64,000 bases of DNA from Bacteroidales bacterium (GCA_024400635.1 JAKSMI010000005.1:124001-188000), one strand, 5' to 3'. Counted from the stretch's first letter, positions 1 through 9,029 are shown. Numbers and translations are program-made. The notes: generated from the sequence alone by a model not told the origin.

Positions 1-36
1 CAAACAAAAAAGCCCGTCTTCAACAAAAGACAGGCT
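1..36 (-). terminator. Rho-independent terminator after the MBL-fold gene
   Basis: Read on the minus strand, the 10-bp stem AGCCTGTCTT / AAGACGGGCT (27-36 with 11-20, one T-G wobble) is followed by a T-rich run at 1-10. It lies about 100 bp past the stop of the minus-strand gene at 137. A second weaker hairpin (ACCATC/GATGGGT, about 58-77) followed by T's on the plus strand may terminate a gene entering from the left. Confidence 0.7.
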
Positions 37-136
37 GATATTTGATGCTTGTAATGACCATCGCTTCGTGATGGGTTTTTCTTTATTTGCCCTTTTTCAT
101 GACGTCAGCATTAAAGATTTTAACAGCGTCAGAAAA

Positions 137-904
137 TCATACCCCAACTTCAAAATTTAAGCCATCACAACCTGGCAACACATTGGCTGGAAGCATTTTA
201 ATTACATCTTCATATTTACCCATGTTATGAGAAATATGCGTTAAGAAAGCACGTTTCGGCTTCAATTCATCAATAATTGCCAAAGCCTGCTTCAAATTAA
301 AATGAGAATAATGTTCTTTTATTCCCAAAGCATTGATAACCAATGTATCAAGATTATGCATCTTCGCTAATTCCTTAGGTGAAATAAAACTTCCATCAGT
401 GATGTAGGCAAAATCATGAATTCGATATCCTAAGATGGGCATGGCCAAATGCATCACATGAATGGAAGTGATTTCCGTATTTCCAATCGTAAATTTGTCG
501 TCTTTGATAGTTTTCAGTTGCAGTTGCGGCACCCCCGGATACTTATGTTCTGCGAACGCATAGTCGAAATTTTTCTTGACAATGCCGAGTGTTCTTGGCA
601 ATCCATAAATATCTATCGACTTATGATTCAAAAAGTTCACTGGTCTAACATCATCAATTCCACCAACATGGTCGGTATGCTCATGCGTCAACAAAATGGC
701 ATCGATGTTGGTAATTTTGTTCGCAAGCAACTGCTGTCGCAAGTCGGGGCCGGCATCAATAAGCAGATTCAGGCCATCGACTTCAACGAAAGCGGAAGTA
801 CGAAGACGCTGGTCGCGGGGGTCACTCGACATGCAAACATCGCAGGTGCATCCCACGATGGGGACGCCCTGTGATGTGCCTGTACCTAATAACGTAACGC
901 GCAT
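137..904 (-). CDS. MBL-fold metallo-hydrolase, PhnP-like
   Basis: This 255-residue protein has the metallo-beta-lactamase fold signature: HEHTDH at residues 74-79 binds the two metals, with a further His near the C-terminus in THISHNMG. The N-terminal GTGTSQG followed by paired cysteines (GCTCDVC, residues 18-24) resembles the PhnP branch (cyclic phosphodiesterases), where cysteines can bind an extra zinc. No signal peptide is visible, so it is probably cytoplasmic. It starts 16 bp after the stop of the M3 peptidase gene on the same strand, so the two are likely cotranscribed and end at the terminator at 1-36. The exact substrate cannot be told from sequence; other RNase Z-like or phosphodiesterase roles are possible. 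Confidence 0.85.
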   Translation of the reverse strand: MRVTLLGTGTSQGVPIVGCTCDVCMSSDPRDQRLRTSAFVEVDGLNLLIDAGPDLRQQLLANKITNIDAILLTHEHTDHVGGIDDVRPVNFLNHKSIDIYGLPRTLGIVKKNFDYAFAEHKYPGVPQLQLKTIKDDKFTIGNTEITSIHVMHLAMPILGYRIHDFAYITDGSFISPKELAKMHNLDTLVINALGIKEHYSHFNLKQALAIIDELKPKRAFLTHISHNMGKYEDVIKMLPANVLPGCDGLNFEVGV

Positions 905-920
905 ATTACGATTTTCAATA

Positions 921-3032
921 TTATTTCAATCCTCTTTTCTTCAACAACGGTTCAATAGATGGTTCCTGGCCGCGGAATGCCACATACAACTTCATTGGTT
1001 CGTCAGTATTGCCACGTTCCAAAACATTGGTTCTGAATGCTGTAGCTGTGGTCTGATCGAACAAGCCGTGTTCCTTGAATGCTTCAAATGCGTCGCTGTC
1101 CAAAACGGCAGCCCAGGTGTAGCTGTAATAACCAGCACTGTAACCACCTGAGAAAATATGCTGGAAGTATGTGCTTCTGTATCGTGAAATGATTTCAGGA
1201 ATCAAACCGATTTTTGCCAAGGCCTGGTCTTCAAATTCAGGCAGTTGAATATTAACGTGAGTGGGAAGATTGTGCATATACATATCCAACCAGGAAGCGG
1301 CAATCAATTCCGTGTTGATGAAGCCCTGTCCGTAGGTGCCTGCGGCTTCAATTTTTTGGATTAGTTCTTCAGGAATGACTTCCCCGGTTTTGTAATGTTT
1401 GGCGTACATACGCAGCACTTCGGGTTCACTTGCCCAGTTTTCCATAATCTGTGAAGGCAATTCAACGAAATCACGGGAAACGTTAGTGCCTGACAATGAA
1501 CGGAAACGGCATTTGGAGAAAATGCTGTGCAAGCCATGACCAAATTCGTGGAAGAAAGTTTCCGTTTCGTCGAAATTCAACAAAGACGGTTTATCAGCCG
1601 TAGGCTTGGTGAAATTGAAAACCAAAGAAACAACAGGAATGACATTGTTGCCATTTTCATCGATATATTGTTCTCTGAAGTTGGTCATCCAGGCGCCGCT
1701 GCGTTTGCTTTCACGTGGGAAGAAATCCATATACAGAATGGCGATGGTCTTGTTGTTTTCTTGCACTTCGTACGCCACCACTTCTGGATGATAAACGGGA
1801 AGGTTCTTGTTTTCCTTGAAAGTGATGCCGTATAATTTGTTGGCTACCGTGAATACGCCTTCTCTTACGTTGTCCAATGAAAGGTAAGGACGGATGATGT
1901 CATCGTTGAGATCGTATTTTTCCTTGCGTAATTGTTCGCTGTAATATCTCCAATCCCACGGTTCCAATTTGAAGTCGTTGCCTTCTTTTTGGATCATTTT
2001 CTGATATTCTGCGGCTTCTTCCTTGGCTTTGGCAATGGCCGGGTTCCAAACCTGCATCAGCAATTCAAATACCTTTTGTGGTGTTTGGGCCATGCAATCG
2101 TCCAAGGTATAGGCGGCGTGGCTGTCAAAACCTAAGATTTGGGCACGTTCTAAACGGAGATTCAAAATGGTATCGATGATTTTGGTATTGTCGGTTTCGC
2201 CAGAGGTGCAGCGAGTGGAGTAGGCGGTCCATAATTCGTGACGAAGTTCACGGTCCTTGCAGTTCATCAAGAATGGTTCCATACTCGGCAAATGGATGGT
2301 GAAAACGTATTTACCCTTGGTAGCTTCGTCAGCGTTGCCAGCTTCGAGGGCAGCTGCAAGTTGGTCTTCGGGCATACCGTCCAGACGGGCAACGTCATCA
2401 ACCACGAGTTTGTAATCGTTGGTGGCTTTAAGCACGTTGTTTCCGAATTTCAAGGTCAGCAAAGACAACTTTTCATTGATTTCGCGGAAGCGAGCTTGCT
2501 TTTCTTCGGGGACGTTAGCGCCACCACGAACGAAGCTCTTGTAAGTTTCTTCCAAAAGACGCGATTCTTCAGGAGTATATTCGTGATTTTCGCGGTCATC
2601 ATAAACGGATTTAACTCTTTTGAAAAGCTCTGCATTCAGCATGATGTTGTCGCCGTGCGTTGACAATTTCGGAGCGATTTCTTCTGCGATTGCTTCCATT
2701 TGCGGACTGTTGAGGCATTCTGCTAAGTTGAAGAATACCAATTCGACTTTCATCAGCAACTGGCCGCTGTTTTCCATTGCCAAAATTGTGTTTTCAAAGG
2801 TTGGTGCTTCTTGATTTTTAACGATAGCGTCGATTTCCTCGTTTTGCAGGCGCATGCCTTCTTCAAAGGCGGGAATGTAGTCGGAAGTATCGATTTTATC
2901 AAATGGTGGAACCCCGTAAGGAGTATCCCATTCCTGAAGGAAAGGATTGTTAGCCAAATCTTTATCGGCTTTTTTTCCGCAACCTATGAGTAGGATGCTT
3001 GAAAGAATGATTAGGGACATTGTTTTTTTCAT
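921..3032 (-). CDS. dcp: M3-family zinc metallopeptidase lipoprotein (Dcp-like)
   Basis: The 703-residue protein is an M3 peptidase of the peptidyl-dipeptidase Dcp/oligopeptidase A group. It cuts short peptides, in the Dcp case releasing C-terminal dipeptides. The zinc site HEFGH lies at residues 495-499, and the third ligand is expected in the FVELPSQ stretch about 25 residues on. The N-terminus is a lipoprotein signal ending in LIGC (Cys18), so it is probably membrane-anchored on the outer side of the inner membrane or sorted to the outer membrane, as is usual for Bacteroidota Dcp. Length fits the family. A TAnnTTTG promoter lies at 3123-3130 and the MBL gene follows by 16 bp. An alternative start at Met5 would also work. 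Confidence 0.93.
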   Translation of the reverse strand: MKKTMSLIILSSILLIGCGKKADKDLANNPFLQEWDTPYGVPPFDKIDTSDYIPAFEEGMRLQNEEIDAIVKNQEAPTFENTILAMENSGQLLMKVELVFFNLAECLNSPQMEAIAEEIAPKLSTHGDNIMLNAELFKRVKSVYDDRENHEYTPEESRLLEETYKSFVRGGANVPEEKQARFREINEKLSLLTLKFGNNVLKATNDYKLVVDDVARLDGMPEDQLAAALEAGNADEATKGKYVFTIHLPSMEPFLMNCKDRELRHELWTAYSTRCTSGETDNTKIIDTILNLRLERAQILGFDSHAAYTLDDCMAQTPQKVFELLMQVWNPAIAKAKEEAAEYQKMIQKEGNDFKLEPWDWRYYSEQLRKEKYDLNDDIIRPYLSLDNVREGVFTVANKLYGITFKENKNLPVYHPEVVAYEVQENNKTIAILYMDFFPRESKRSGAWMTNFREQYIDENGNNVIPVVSLVFNFTKPTADKPSLLNFDETETFFHEFGHGLHSIFSKCRFRSLSGTNVSRDFVELPSQIMENWASEPEVLRMYAKHYKTGEVIPEELIQKIEAAGTYGQGFINTELIAASWLDMYMHNLPTHVNIQLPEFEDQALAKIGLIPEIISRYRSTYFQHIFSGGYSAGYYSYTWAAVLDSDAFEAFKEHGLFDQTTATAFRTNVLERGNTDEPMKLYVAFRGQEPSIEPLLKKRGLK

Positions 3033-3122
3033 CGTGTTAATGATTTGTTTATTAAAATAATTAAATACAAATATCTGATTTTCAATTTATTACACTCCAT
3101 TATAATTAAAACTTATGGCATG

Positions 3123-3130
3123 CAAAAATA
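3123..3130 (-). promoter_or_regulatory. Promoter -7 element for the M3 peptidase
   Basis: TATTTTTG on the minus strand matches the Bacteroidota -7 consensus TAnnTTTG and sits about 90 bp before the peptidase start at 3032. Confidence 0.5.
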
Positions 3131-3253
3131 CTAAAAAAAACGATGTTTTCTTTTTTTGATATTATTCTTTTTTCTTTCTGCACACATTAATTTTGGACAT
3201 GTTTGATTATCACATTCATGTTGTCAATAATTATCCTTGGTTTTTGTAATATT

Positions 3254-3410
3254 TGGGCGTTCCGGCTCCCTATCGGTCGCCGTCGGGCTTTCCGCTCAAA
3301 CATCGCCTGCCTGCGGCAGGCTCGTAACCGCTTCAATCCCTAACGCACGCGTCATGGCCTCGCGTGTCGATTGCGCGGCGGTAGCCTAATACCGTCATGG
3401 CACGTTCTTC
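3254..3410. repeat. GC-rich palindromic intergenic element
   Basis: This stretch is clearly more GC-rich than its surroundings and carries three small perfect stem-loops: GCCTGCC/GGCAGGC with a 3-nt loop (3305-3321), CACGCG/CGCGTG (3346-3366) and CGGTA/TACCG (3379-3394). The strings GGGCTTTCCGCTC and ATCCCTAACGCAC resemble, from memory, a repeat widely dispersed in Bacteroidota intergenic DNA; this was not checked. No convincing reading frame is present. It abuts the hairpin modules that start at 3448, and it is part of the 587-bp gap between the M3 peptidase and folC. Confidence 0.55.
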
Positions 3411-3447
3411 CCCGCGCCGCGCCAGGACATCAGAGGTTCATCCTACT

Positions 3448-3573
3448 CCGGAGACTTCGTCCCCGGTTACTATGTTGTGGTGTCTTTCAGACACCGCCAA
3501 CTCACCGTCACATTGCCGGCAGCACCTCCTTCGTCGGTGCAACCGGTTACTATGTTGTATTGCCCTTCAGGCA
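3448..3573 (+). repeat. Modular hairpin repeat array, locus 1
   Basis: Four structured modules follow one another. At 3448-3470 CCGG-A-GAC-TTC-GTC-C-CCGG is followed by TTAC. At 3479-3495 GGTGTCTTTCAGACACC forms a 7-bp stem with a TTC loop. At 3515-3550 GCCGG brackets a GCACC/GGTGC stem and ends CCGGTTAC. At 3561-3573 TGCC/GGCA surrounds another TTC loop. The linker TATGTTGT follows each GTTAC. The same modules recur at 29.5, 33.2, 56.7 and 57.1 kb. Short open frames running through it are by-products of the repeats. Confidence 0.75.
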
Positions 3574-3578
3574 GAACC

Positions 3579-3641
3579 ATAAACAATTCAACAATTAAAC
3601 AATTCAACAATTAAACAGTTCACAGCTCACAGTTCACAGCC
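3579..3641 (-). repeat. Tandem 7-8-mer tract running into the folC stop
   Basis: On the minus strand this reads as repeated TGTGAAC/TGTGAGC heptamers and then TGTTTAAT/TGTTGAAT octamers, leading into the TTC-loop hairpin at 3561-3573. The folC stop codon (3620-3622) and its last codons lie inside the heptamer part. Equivalent tracts precede the same hairpin at 56630-56687 and 57055-57109. Confidence 0.7.
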
Positions 3642-4909
3642 CCCAGCAGTTCGCCAACGACAAAGCAGCTGCCGCCAACAAAAACAACGTCATCGGGAGC
3701 AGCATCGGCGGCAGCCGCGGCAAACGCCTCCCCTACTCCTCCACAACAACGGCAATCCAAGTCTTGAGCAGTCAACTTCGCCGCCAAATCAGCAACAGGC
3801 ATCGCCCGCTCTATCTTCGCTGCACATATATAATATTGAGCTTTCGTCGGCAATAATTTTACAACATTGTCAATATCCTTGTCTGCCACCATACCAAAAA
3901 CAATACGCAATTTCCGACAGGGCAATTGTTGCAACTGTCGCATGGTCAGTTGCAAACCACCCACATTGTGTCCCACATCGCAAATCGTCAACGGTGCTTT
4001 CCGCAGCACCTGCCAGCGACCTTGAAATCCCGTATTGGCAATCACATTCTCAACAGCAGCAGGCACCATATCCTCTTCACTTGGCCACAGTTCTTCCAAC
4101 AGTTCAACAGCTTGTAAAAAAGTCTTCAGATTACGGCGTTGATATTCGCCTGGCAAGGGCAAATTCAAATGCTCGTAAAGCTCATCTCCCAACACACCTT
4201 TCACCGTTAAATCGTCAGCTTCGCCTTCTATTTCATAATTATTTTCCGCCAAAAACAATGGTGCATCCAAATGGTTGGCCTTGTCTTCAAAAACCGGAAA
4301 ACTTTCAGGATGAAATTCACCAATAACCACAGGTGTTTTCTCTTTGATGATTCCAGCCTTTTCTCCGGCAATCTTGGCTATACTATCACCCAACAACTGC
4401 GTATGTTCCAGCGAGATGTTGGTAATCACCGAGAGCATCGGATTTAATACATTGGTAGCATCCAGGCGTCCTCCCAACCCCGTTTCGATGATGGCTACAT
4501 CGACTTTTCCCTGCGCAAAATAATGAAATGCCAAGGCGGTAGTCATCTCGAAGAACGAAGGTTCAAGTTCATCGAATTGTGTTTGGTAAAGGTCGAAGAA
4601 ATGCAGCACTTCGCTTTCGGGAATCATCTGTCCGTTGATGCGGATGCGCTCGCGAAAGTCAACGAGATGCGGCGAAGTGTAAAGACCAGTCCTGCAGCCA
4701 CGTTCCTGGAAATAAGACGCCAGCAAATGTGCCACAGAGCCTTTCCCATTGGTACCGGCAATGTGTACAGACTTAAATTTATTTTCGGGGTGATGGGTGA
4801 TTTCCATCAGGGCCTCGATGTTCTCCAAGCCCTCTTTATAAGCAGCAGACCCCACGCGATGATACATGGGGTAAGCTTTGAATATTTTCTCTAATAAGGA
4901 TTGATACAT
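3620..4909 (-). CDS. folC: Bifunctional dihydrofolate/folylpolyglutamate synthase
   Basis: FolC joins glutamate to dihydropteroate and lengthens the folate glutamate tail, using ATP, in the cytoplasm. The 429-residue protein has the Mur-ligase-like P-loop HIAGTNGKGS near residue 50, the Omega-loop region GLGGRLDATNV, and the following ITNISLEHTQLLG and KAGIIK segments typical of the family; the C-terminal domain begins near QGRWQVL. It is the last gene of the ExbB-ExbD-TonB operon, 19 bp after the TonB stop, a common Bacteroidota arrangement. Its final residues (AVNCEL) are encoded by the tandem heptamer tract, so the natural C-terminus may have been altered by repeat insertion. Confidence 0.95.
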   Translation of the reverse strand: MYQSLLEKIFKAYPMYHRVGSAAYKEGLENIEALMEITHHPENKFKSVHIAGTNGKGSVAHLLASYFQERGCRTGLYTSPHLVDFRERIRINGQMIPESEVLHFFDLYQTQFDELEPSFFEMTTALAFHYFAQGKVDVAIIETGLGGRLDATNVLNPMLSVITNISLEHTQLLGDSIAKIAGEKAGIIKEKTPVVIGEFHPESFPVFEDKANHLDAPLFLAENNYEIEGEADDLTVKGVLGDELYEHLNLPLPGEYQRRNLKTFLQAVELLEELWPSEEDMVPAAVENVIANTGFQGRWQVLRKAPLTICDVGHNVGGLQLTMRQLQQLPCRKLRIVFGMVADKDIDNVVKLLPTKAQYYICAAKIERAMPVADLAAKLTAQDLDCRCCGGVGEAFAAAAADAAPDDVVFVGGSCFVVGELLGAVNCEL

Positions 4910-4928
4910 TTGTCAGAAATTCAAAATT

Positions 4929-5621
4929 CTATCGTTTAAACATAATGATACGCAATTCTTCTTTCCCTTTTGTATATTTTGCCTGTTTGGCACGGGCCAC
5001 ACATTCTGACTGGATATTTCTATTGGTGATGGAGGTTGGGTGCTTACTGTCGCTGATAACGCGTGCTTCCACAACATTGCCATCAGCATCGATATGGACT
5101 TCGACATAGACGATACCATCTTCATTCACTGACATATTAATATCTTTGACAAAGCCTCGAGTTCCCGTGCCATAACCGATGCCACCGCCAGAACCGCCAC
5201 CCGTGCCTGGACCGAGGCCGGAGCCATTGCCGCTACCGGTACCTGTTCCAGTTCCGCCACCAGAGCCGCCACCACGTCCGGGACGATAGGCCGCATTAGG
5301 ATCAGGTTTTGGATCTTCCACTGCTGGAGTTGAGTTGGAATTTTTTCGGGTAGCTTTCGAGTTGGTCACAGCTGGGGCTTCTTCTGCGTTTTGCGTTGCC
5401 ACCTGCTGGTCGGAACTGCTGGCTTGCTTTTGCGGTGATGGTGCTTCAACGCCGCCACCACCGCCGCCGCCCGAAGTCAACTCAATGAGCAGGGCTTTCT
5501 TTGCCGGCGGCGGCGGTATGGTCTCGGTAAAACCACAACACACCATAAACACCGTCAGCAACGCCATTGCTCCCGCCGTCACACAAGCTGATATGATTTT
5601 ATCTTTATCTTCTTTTGTCAT
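4929..5621 (-). CDS. TonB-like energy transducer with Gly-rich linker
   Basis: The 230-residue protein has a short cytoplasmic N-terminus, one membrane segment (about residues 12-32), a long low-complexity periplasmic linker and a C-terminal TonB/TolA-like domain (about 165-230, from VYVEVHIDADGNVVEARV). It should couple the ExbB-ExbD proton channel to outer-membrane TonB-dependent transporters. The linker is dominated by Gly, Ser and Thr rather than the Pro-Lys/Pro-Glu repeats of proteobacterial TonB, with a run of seven glycines near residue 54. It lies between exbD (45 bp upstream) and folC (19 bp downstream). A TolA-like role in envelope integrity is an alternative. Confidence 0.85.
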   Translation of the reverse strand: MTKEDKDKIISACVTAGAMALLTVFMVCCGFTETIPPPPAKKALLIELTSGGGGGGGVEAPSPQKQASSSDQQVATQNAEEAPAVTNSKATRKNSNSTPAVEDPKPDPNAAYRPGRGGGSGGGTGTGTGSGNGSGLGPGTGGGSGGGIGYGTGTRGFVKDINMSVNEDGIVYVEVHIDADGNVVEARVISDSKHPTSITNRNIQSECVARAKQAKYTKGKEELRIIMFKR

Positions 5622-5666
5622 CTCCTTAGATTTTTGCTTTTACGCTCCATTAAGAACTTTAACCCA

Positions 5667-6107
5667 CTACTTCGCCTCCGTCGCTAAGACAATCTTATAA
5701 CGGTCGGCTTCCTCGTACTGCTCGTTGAGCTGATTGAGCACATCCATCAAGGACACCACATTTTCTACCGGCACAGACTTGTCAGCACGCAAGATAATAG
5801 ACTTCTGTTCCGAATTATCATTGAGAGCAGCCTCCTGCAAAGCTGGAAGCAACTCTTCGTATGCGATGGGCAGACTGCGATTACTTTCGGGGTTCACGTA
5901 GTAATTCTTCTCGGCATCAATATAAACTTCTATGTTGCGAGATGCCAATTGCTTGCCCGAATTGCTCTTCGGCAGAAGCAGATTAATGGCATTCGGCGCA
6001 ACCAAAGTGGATGTGATCATAAAAAAAATGAGCAACAAAAACACCAAGTCGGACATGGAGGCCGAATTGAATTGTACGTTTTGTTTATTTTGAAGTTGGA
6101 TATTCAT
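5667..6107 (-). CDS. exbD: ExbD/TolR-family proton channel subunit
   Basis: A 146-residue protein with one N-terminal membrane helix in which SMSDLVFLLLIFFMI carries the Asp (about residue 20) that translocates protons in ExbD/TolR proteins. The periplasmic domain follows, with the usual LLLPKSNSG start and a PVENVVSLMDVL segment. It pairs with ExbB and drives the TonB-like protein encoded next. It is separated from exbB by 142 bp that contain a solo copy of the TTC-loop hairpin (6135-6149), a larger gap than elsewhere in this operon. ExbD versus TolR cannot be told apart by sequence alone; the TonB-like neighbour favours ExbD. Confidence 0.92.
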   Translation of the reverse strand: MNIQLQNKQNVQFNSASMSDLVFLLLIFFMITSTLVAPNAINLLLPKSNSGKQLASRNIEVYIDAEKNYYVNPESNRSLPIAYEELLPALQEAALNDNSEQKSIILRADKSVPVENVVSLMDVLNQLNEQYEEADRYKIVLATEAK

Positions 6108-6134
6108 TATAATTCTTGTTTAGTTTTATTTGTA

Positions 6135-6149
6135 TTGCCTTTCAGGCAA
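6135..6149. repeat. Solo TTC-loop hairpin between exbB and exbD
   Basis: TTGCCTTTCAGGCAA is a perfect 6-bp stem with a TTC loop, identical to the hairpins at 33171-33185 and, in inverse, 56762-56776. It is the only copy inside an operon and could act as an intercistronic structure. Confidence 0.6.
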
Positions 6150-6249
6150 GTTGGTTGTTATCCAAAACACACTGCATCAGTTCCTTGATTTCTTAGTCAT
6201 TAATTTTCTTAATTTCTTCGTAAAAGTCAAGGTTTGAGCTCGTCAAGAA

Positions 6250-6942
6250 TTACATCGGCTCGTGCAGCAAATCCATAAATTCGGTGGTTTTGGCTTCAAG
6301 CATATAAACAACGTTGGAAATTTTGCTAACGAGGATATTGTAGAAGAAATAAGCGATGATACCCACAATCAAACCACCTACCGTAGTAATCATAGCTGTA
6401 TAAATACCTGAAGACAAGGTCGTTATATCAAGATTATTAGGATTGGCTGCCATATTGTGGAAGGCGATGACCATACCCACAACCGTACCAAGGAAGCCGA
6501 GCATCGGGCCGGCGCCTGAGATGGTTCCCACGGTTGAGACGCGTTTTTCGAGGCGCTGAATTTCCAATTTTCCAGTGTTTTCGATAGCGGTTGCTATATC
6601 TTCAAGGGGCTTTCCCAGACGGGATAGTCCCTTTTCAATCATTCGTGCCAATGGCGTGTCGTTGCCCTTGCAAAGAGCAACGGCAGATTCGATTTTACCA
6701 TCATGGATAAAATCGCGTATGTTGTTCATAAAATTGCGATCTTCTTTGCTGGCTCTGTTCAATGCCAACATCCTTTCCACAAAAATATAAATCGCCCAAA
6801 TTAACATCAAAATCAATGGAATCATAATCCATAAGCTATTGACGTCAAAAACCAGTTCAAAAATGCTCAATTCTTTTTCCACAGCCTGTTCTGTAACGTC
6901 GGCCGCCACTGTGCTTGCTTGTAATAATGTCAGTATATTCAT
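6250..6942 (-). CDS. exbB: MotA/TolQ/ExbB-family proton channel
   Basis: The 230-residue protein has three predicted membrane segments (about residues 33-55, 140-165 and 180-205), with the ExbB/TolQ core GAGPMLGFLGTVVGMVIAF and a Thr-containing third helix (ITTVGGLIVGIIAYFFYN). It forms the proton-conducting pentamer that, with ExbD, energises TonB. It is the first gene of the exbB-exbD-tonB-folC operon; a promoter element lies at 6959-6966, giving a very short leader. The Ala- and Val-rich N-terminus before the first helix looks like a periplasmic stretch. Confidence 0.93.
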   Translation of the reverse strand: MNILTLLQASTVAADVTEQAVEKELSIFELVFDVNSLWIMIPLILMLIWAIYIFVERMLALNRASKEDRNFMNNIRDFIHDGKIESAVALCKGNDTPLARMIEKGLSRLGKPLEDIATAIENTGKLEIQRLEKRVSTVGTISGAGPMLGFLGTVVGMVIAFHNMAANPNNLDITTLSSGIYTAMITTVGGLIVGIIAYFFYNILVSKISNVVYMLEAKTTEFMDLLHEPM

Positions 6943-6958
6943 ATTCTATAATTTTTTA

Positions 6959-6966
6959 CAAAAATA
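6959..6966 (-). promoter_or_regulatory. Promoter -7 element for the exbB operon
   Basis: TATTTTTG on the minus strand lies 16 bp before the exbB start. No terminator is evident between glgB and this site. Confidence 0.45.
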
Positions 6967-7040
6967 ACACACATAAGCTTATACGTTAACATAACTACAA
7001 CGTTTTTTCAAACAGATTATTGTTGAAAAGAATTTCATGA

Positions 7041-9029
7041 TTATGGTCTAAACTCTTTAAGGACCAAAGCTGTACGGGCAGGCAAATACAAACGGATATA
7101 ATTCGTCTCGCCGCGACGAATCGGGATATAACGCTGATTGTCGTCAACATTGTCAAAGCCGGCGAATTTTGGGGCATCTGTATTCAGAACAATTTCATAA
7201 TCCACCAATTCACAAGGGATTTCATAATCAGTATAAGATTTATCGGGACTGAAATTATAGACGAATATAAACTCACCTCGTTGATATGCCAATACTTGAT
7301 CCGCTTCATTACAACAAGAACGATGTGGCAATGAGGACAGAAAATCATCATTTTGTGTCAAAGACAGCATGGCAATATCGAACTGTTTGAGGGCGTGATA
7401 TTTAAGAGTTTCATTATCGCACAATGACCATTGCCGGCGGGCATAATGATAAGACCAGCCATTGCCTTCACGGGGAAAATCAATCCACTCGGGGTGTCCG
7501 AACTCGTTGCCCATAAAATTCAGATAGCCACCGTCACAAAGTGAAAAAGTAATCAAGCGTATCATCTTATGCAACGCCACGCCTCTATCCACTTGCAAAC
7601 AAGGCGTAAAGACGGACATGGAGTCATACATATATCTATCAATCAATCTAAAAATCAATGTTTTGTCTCCAACCATGGCTTGATCGTGGCTTTCCACATA
7701 ACTAATATTTTTCTCTTCGGCACGATGGTCGGTCATTCTGAAAAACATCTCACCGACACTCCAATATTCATCGCTCTTCTCCTTGATGAGTTTCACCCAA
7801 AAATCAGCAATGCCCATCGACATCCGATAATCGAAACCGATACCGCCACGCTCGACTGGGAAAGCCATCCCCGGCATTCCACTCACATCTTCAGCAATGG
7901 ATAAAGCATTGGCATTTATCTCTTTAATCAATTTATTCGCTAAAGTAAAATAAACGATAGCGTCTTCATCAACATTATCATCAAAATACTGCTTGTAATC
8001 TACAAAATCGACACCTATACCATGATTAAAATAACAGGCACTCGTAACACCATCAAATCGGAAACCATCGAAATGGAATTCTTCAAGCCAGTATTTCAAA
8101 TTTGAAAGCAAAAGCAATATCGTTTCGGATTTACCATAATTATAGCAACGAGAATCCCAAACCGGATGCTTTCCGCGCTCACCGCCATGAAAATACAAAG
8201 TTTCAGAACCATCAAAACGAGACAAGCCTTCGATTTCATTCGAGACAGCGTGAGAATGAACGACATCCAATATCACGTTCATCTGATGATGATGAGCTTC
8301 ATCAATCAAGGCTTTCAACTCATCAGGCGTACCAAAACGCGAAGACGGAGCAAACAAGTTGGCCACCTGATAACCGAAAGAACCGTAATACGGGTGTTCC
8401 TGCACCGCCATTAACTGTATAGTATTGTATCCCAATGCTTTAATCCGAGGAAGAACTTCTTCTCTGAAAGAATTATAAGTAGCAACACCTTCTTTCTCCG
8501 ACGACATGCCAATATGCGCCTCATAAATCAATGGGTGCGAAGGTTTTGAAGGGGAAGAATAATTAAATGTGTAAGCATTTTCTGGACACCAAACTTGAGC
8601 CGAAAAGATTTTGGTTTCATCATTTTGCACCACACGAGTCGCACAAGAAGGAATACGTTCGCCCGCACCTCCTTGCCACACCATCCACAACTTGTATAAC
8701 ATTCCATGTTTCAAGAAGTTGTAAGGTAAACGTATTTCCCAATCTCCATTTCCGATGGGATGAAGTTCGTATTGTTGAGATACTTGCCAATACGAAAAAT
8801 CACCGATAAGGAAAAGCTGCCTTGCGGCGGGAGCTTTTTCACGAAAGACCCATTCATTGTCTTCGAAATGCAGACCGTAATACAAGTGATGGTTGACCAC
8901 ATCCTTAAGAGGTCGTCCATCGGTTAAGTCAAGCATACGCAGAACCGCCGACTGATGCCGCCGCGACAAAATCTGCCGAAACGGTTTCAGCAAGGGGTCA
9001 ATCTTTACCAAATCGGGTTCTTCAATCAT
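7041..9029 (-). CDS. glgB: 1,4-alpha-glucan branching enzyme (GH13)
   Basis: This enzyme moves alpha-1,4 glucan segments to form alpha-1,6 branches in glycogen. In the 662 residues an N-terminal CBM48-like beta domain (about 50-155) precedes the GH13 barrel. The four GH13 regions are visible: DVVHSH (255-260), GFRFDGVTS with the nucleophile Asp326, AEDVSG with acid/base Glu380, and YVESHDQ with Asp449. The RFDGVTS form resembles the eukaryotic-like GH13_8 branching enzymes common in Bacteroidota, not the longer E. coli GlgB. A C-terminal beta domain closes the protein. It is 33 bp downstream of tsaD on the same strand and probably shares its transcript. No other glycogen gene is in the window. 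Confidence 0.93.
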   Translation of the reverse strand: MIEEPDLVKIDPLLKPFRQILSRRHQSAVLRMLDLTDGRPLKDVVNHHLYYGLHFEDNEWVFREKAPAARQLFLIGDFSYWQVSQQYELHPIGNGDWEIRLPYNFLKHGMLYKLWMVWQGGAGERIPSCATRVVQNDETKIFSAQVWCPENAYTFNYSSPSKPSHPLIYEAHIGMSSEKEGVATYNSFREEVLPRIKALGYNTIQLMAVQEHPYYGSFGYQVANLFAPSSRFGTPDELKALIDEAHHHQMNVILDVVHSHAVSNEIEGLSRFDGSETLYFHGGERGKHPVWDSRCYNYGKSETILLLLSNLKYWLEEFHFDGFRFDGVTSACYFNHGIGVDFVDYKQYFDDNVDEDAIVYFTLANKLIKEINANALSIAEDVSGMPGMAFPVERGGIGFDYRMSMGIADFWVKLIKEKSDEYWSVGEMFFRMTDHRAEEKNISYVESHDQAMVGDKTLIFRLIDRYMYDSMSVFTPCLQVDRGVALHKMIRLITFSLCDGGYLNFMGNEFGHPEWIDFPREGNGWSYHYARRQWSLCDNETLKYHALKQFDIAMLSLTQNDDFLSSLPHRSCCNEADQVLAYQRGEFIFVYNFSPDKSYTDYEIPCELVDYEIVLNTDAPKFAGFDNVDDNQRYIPIRRGETNYIRLYLPARTALVLKEFRP

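Noticed and set aside
3371..3598. Open frames of 61-75 codons over repeat locus 1, and similar frames at 29.5, 33.2, 56.7 and 57.2 kb
   Set aside because: The frames follow the repeated hairpins in several phases and differ only as the repeat does; no start signal, family or sensible composition supports a protein.
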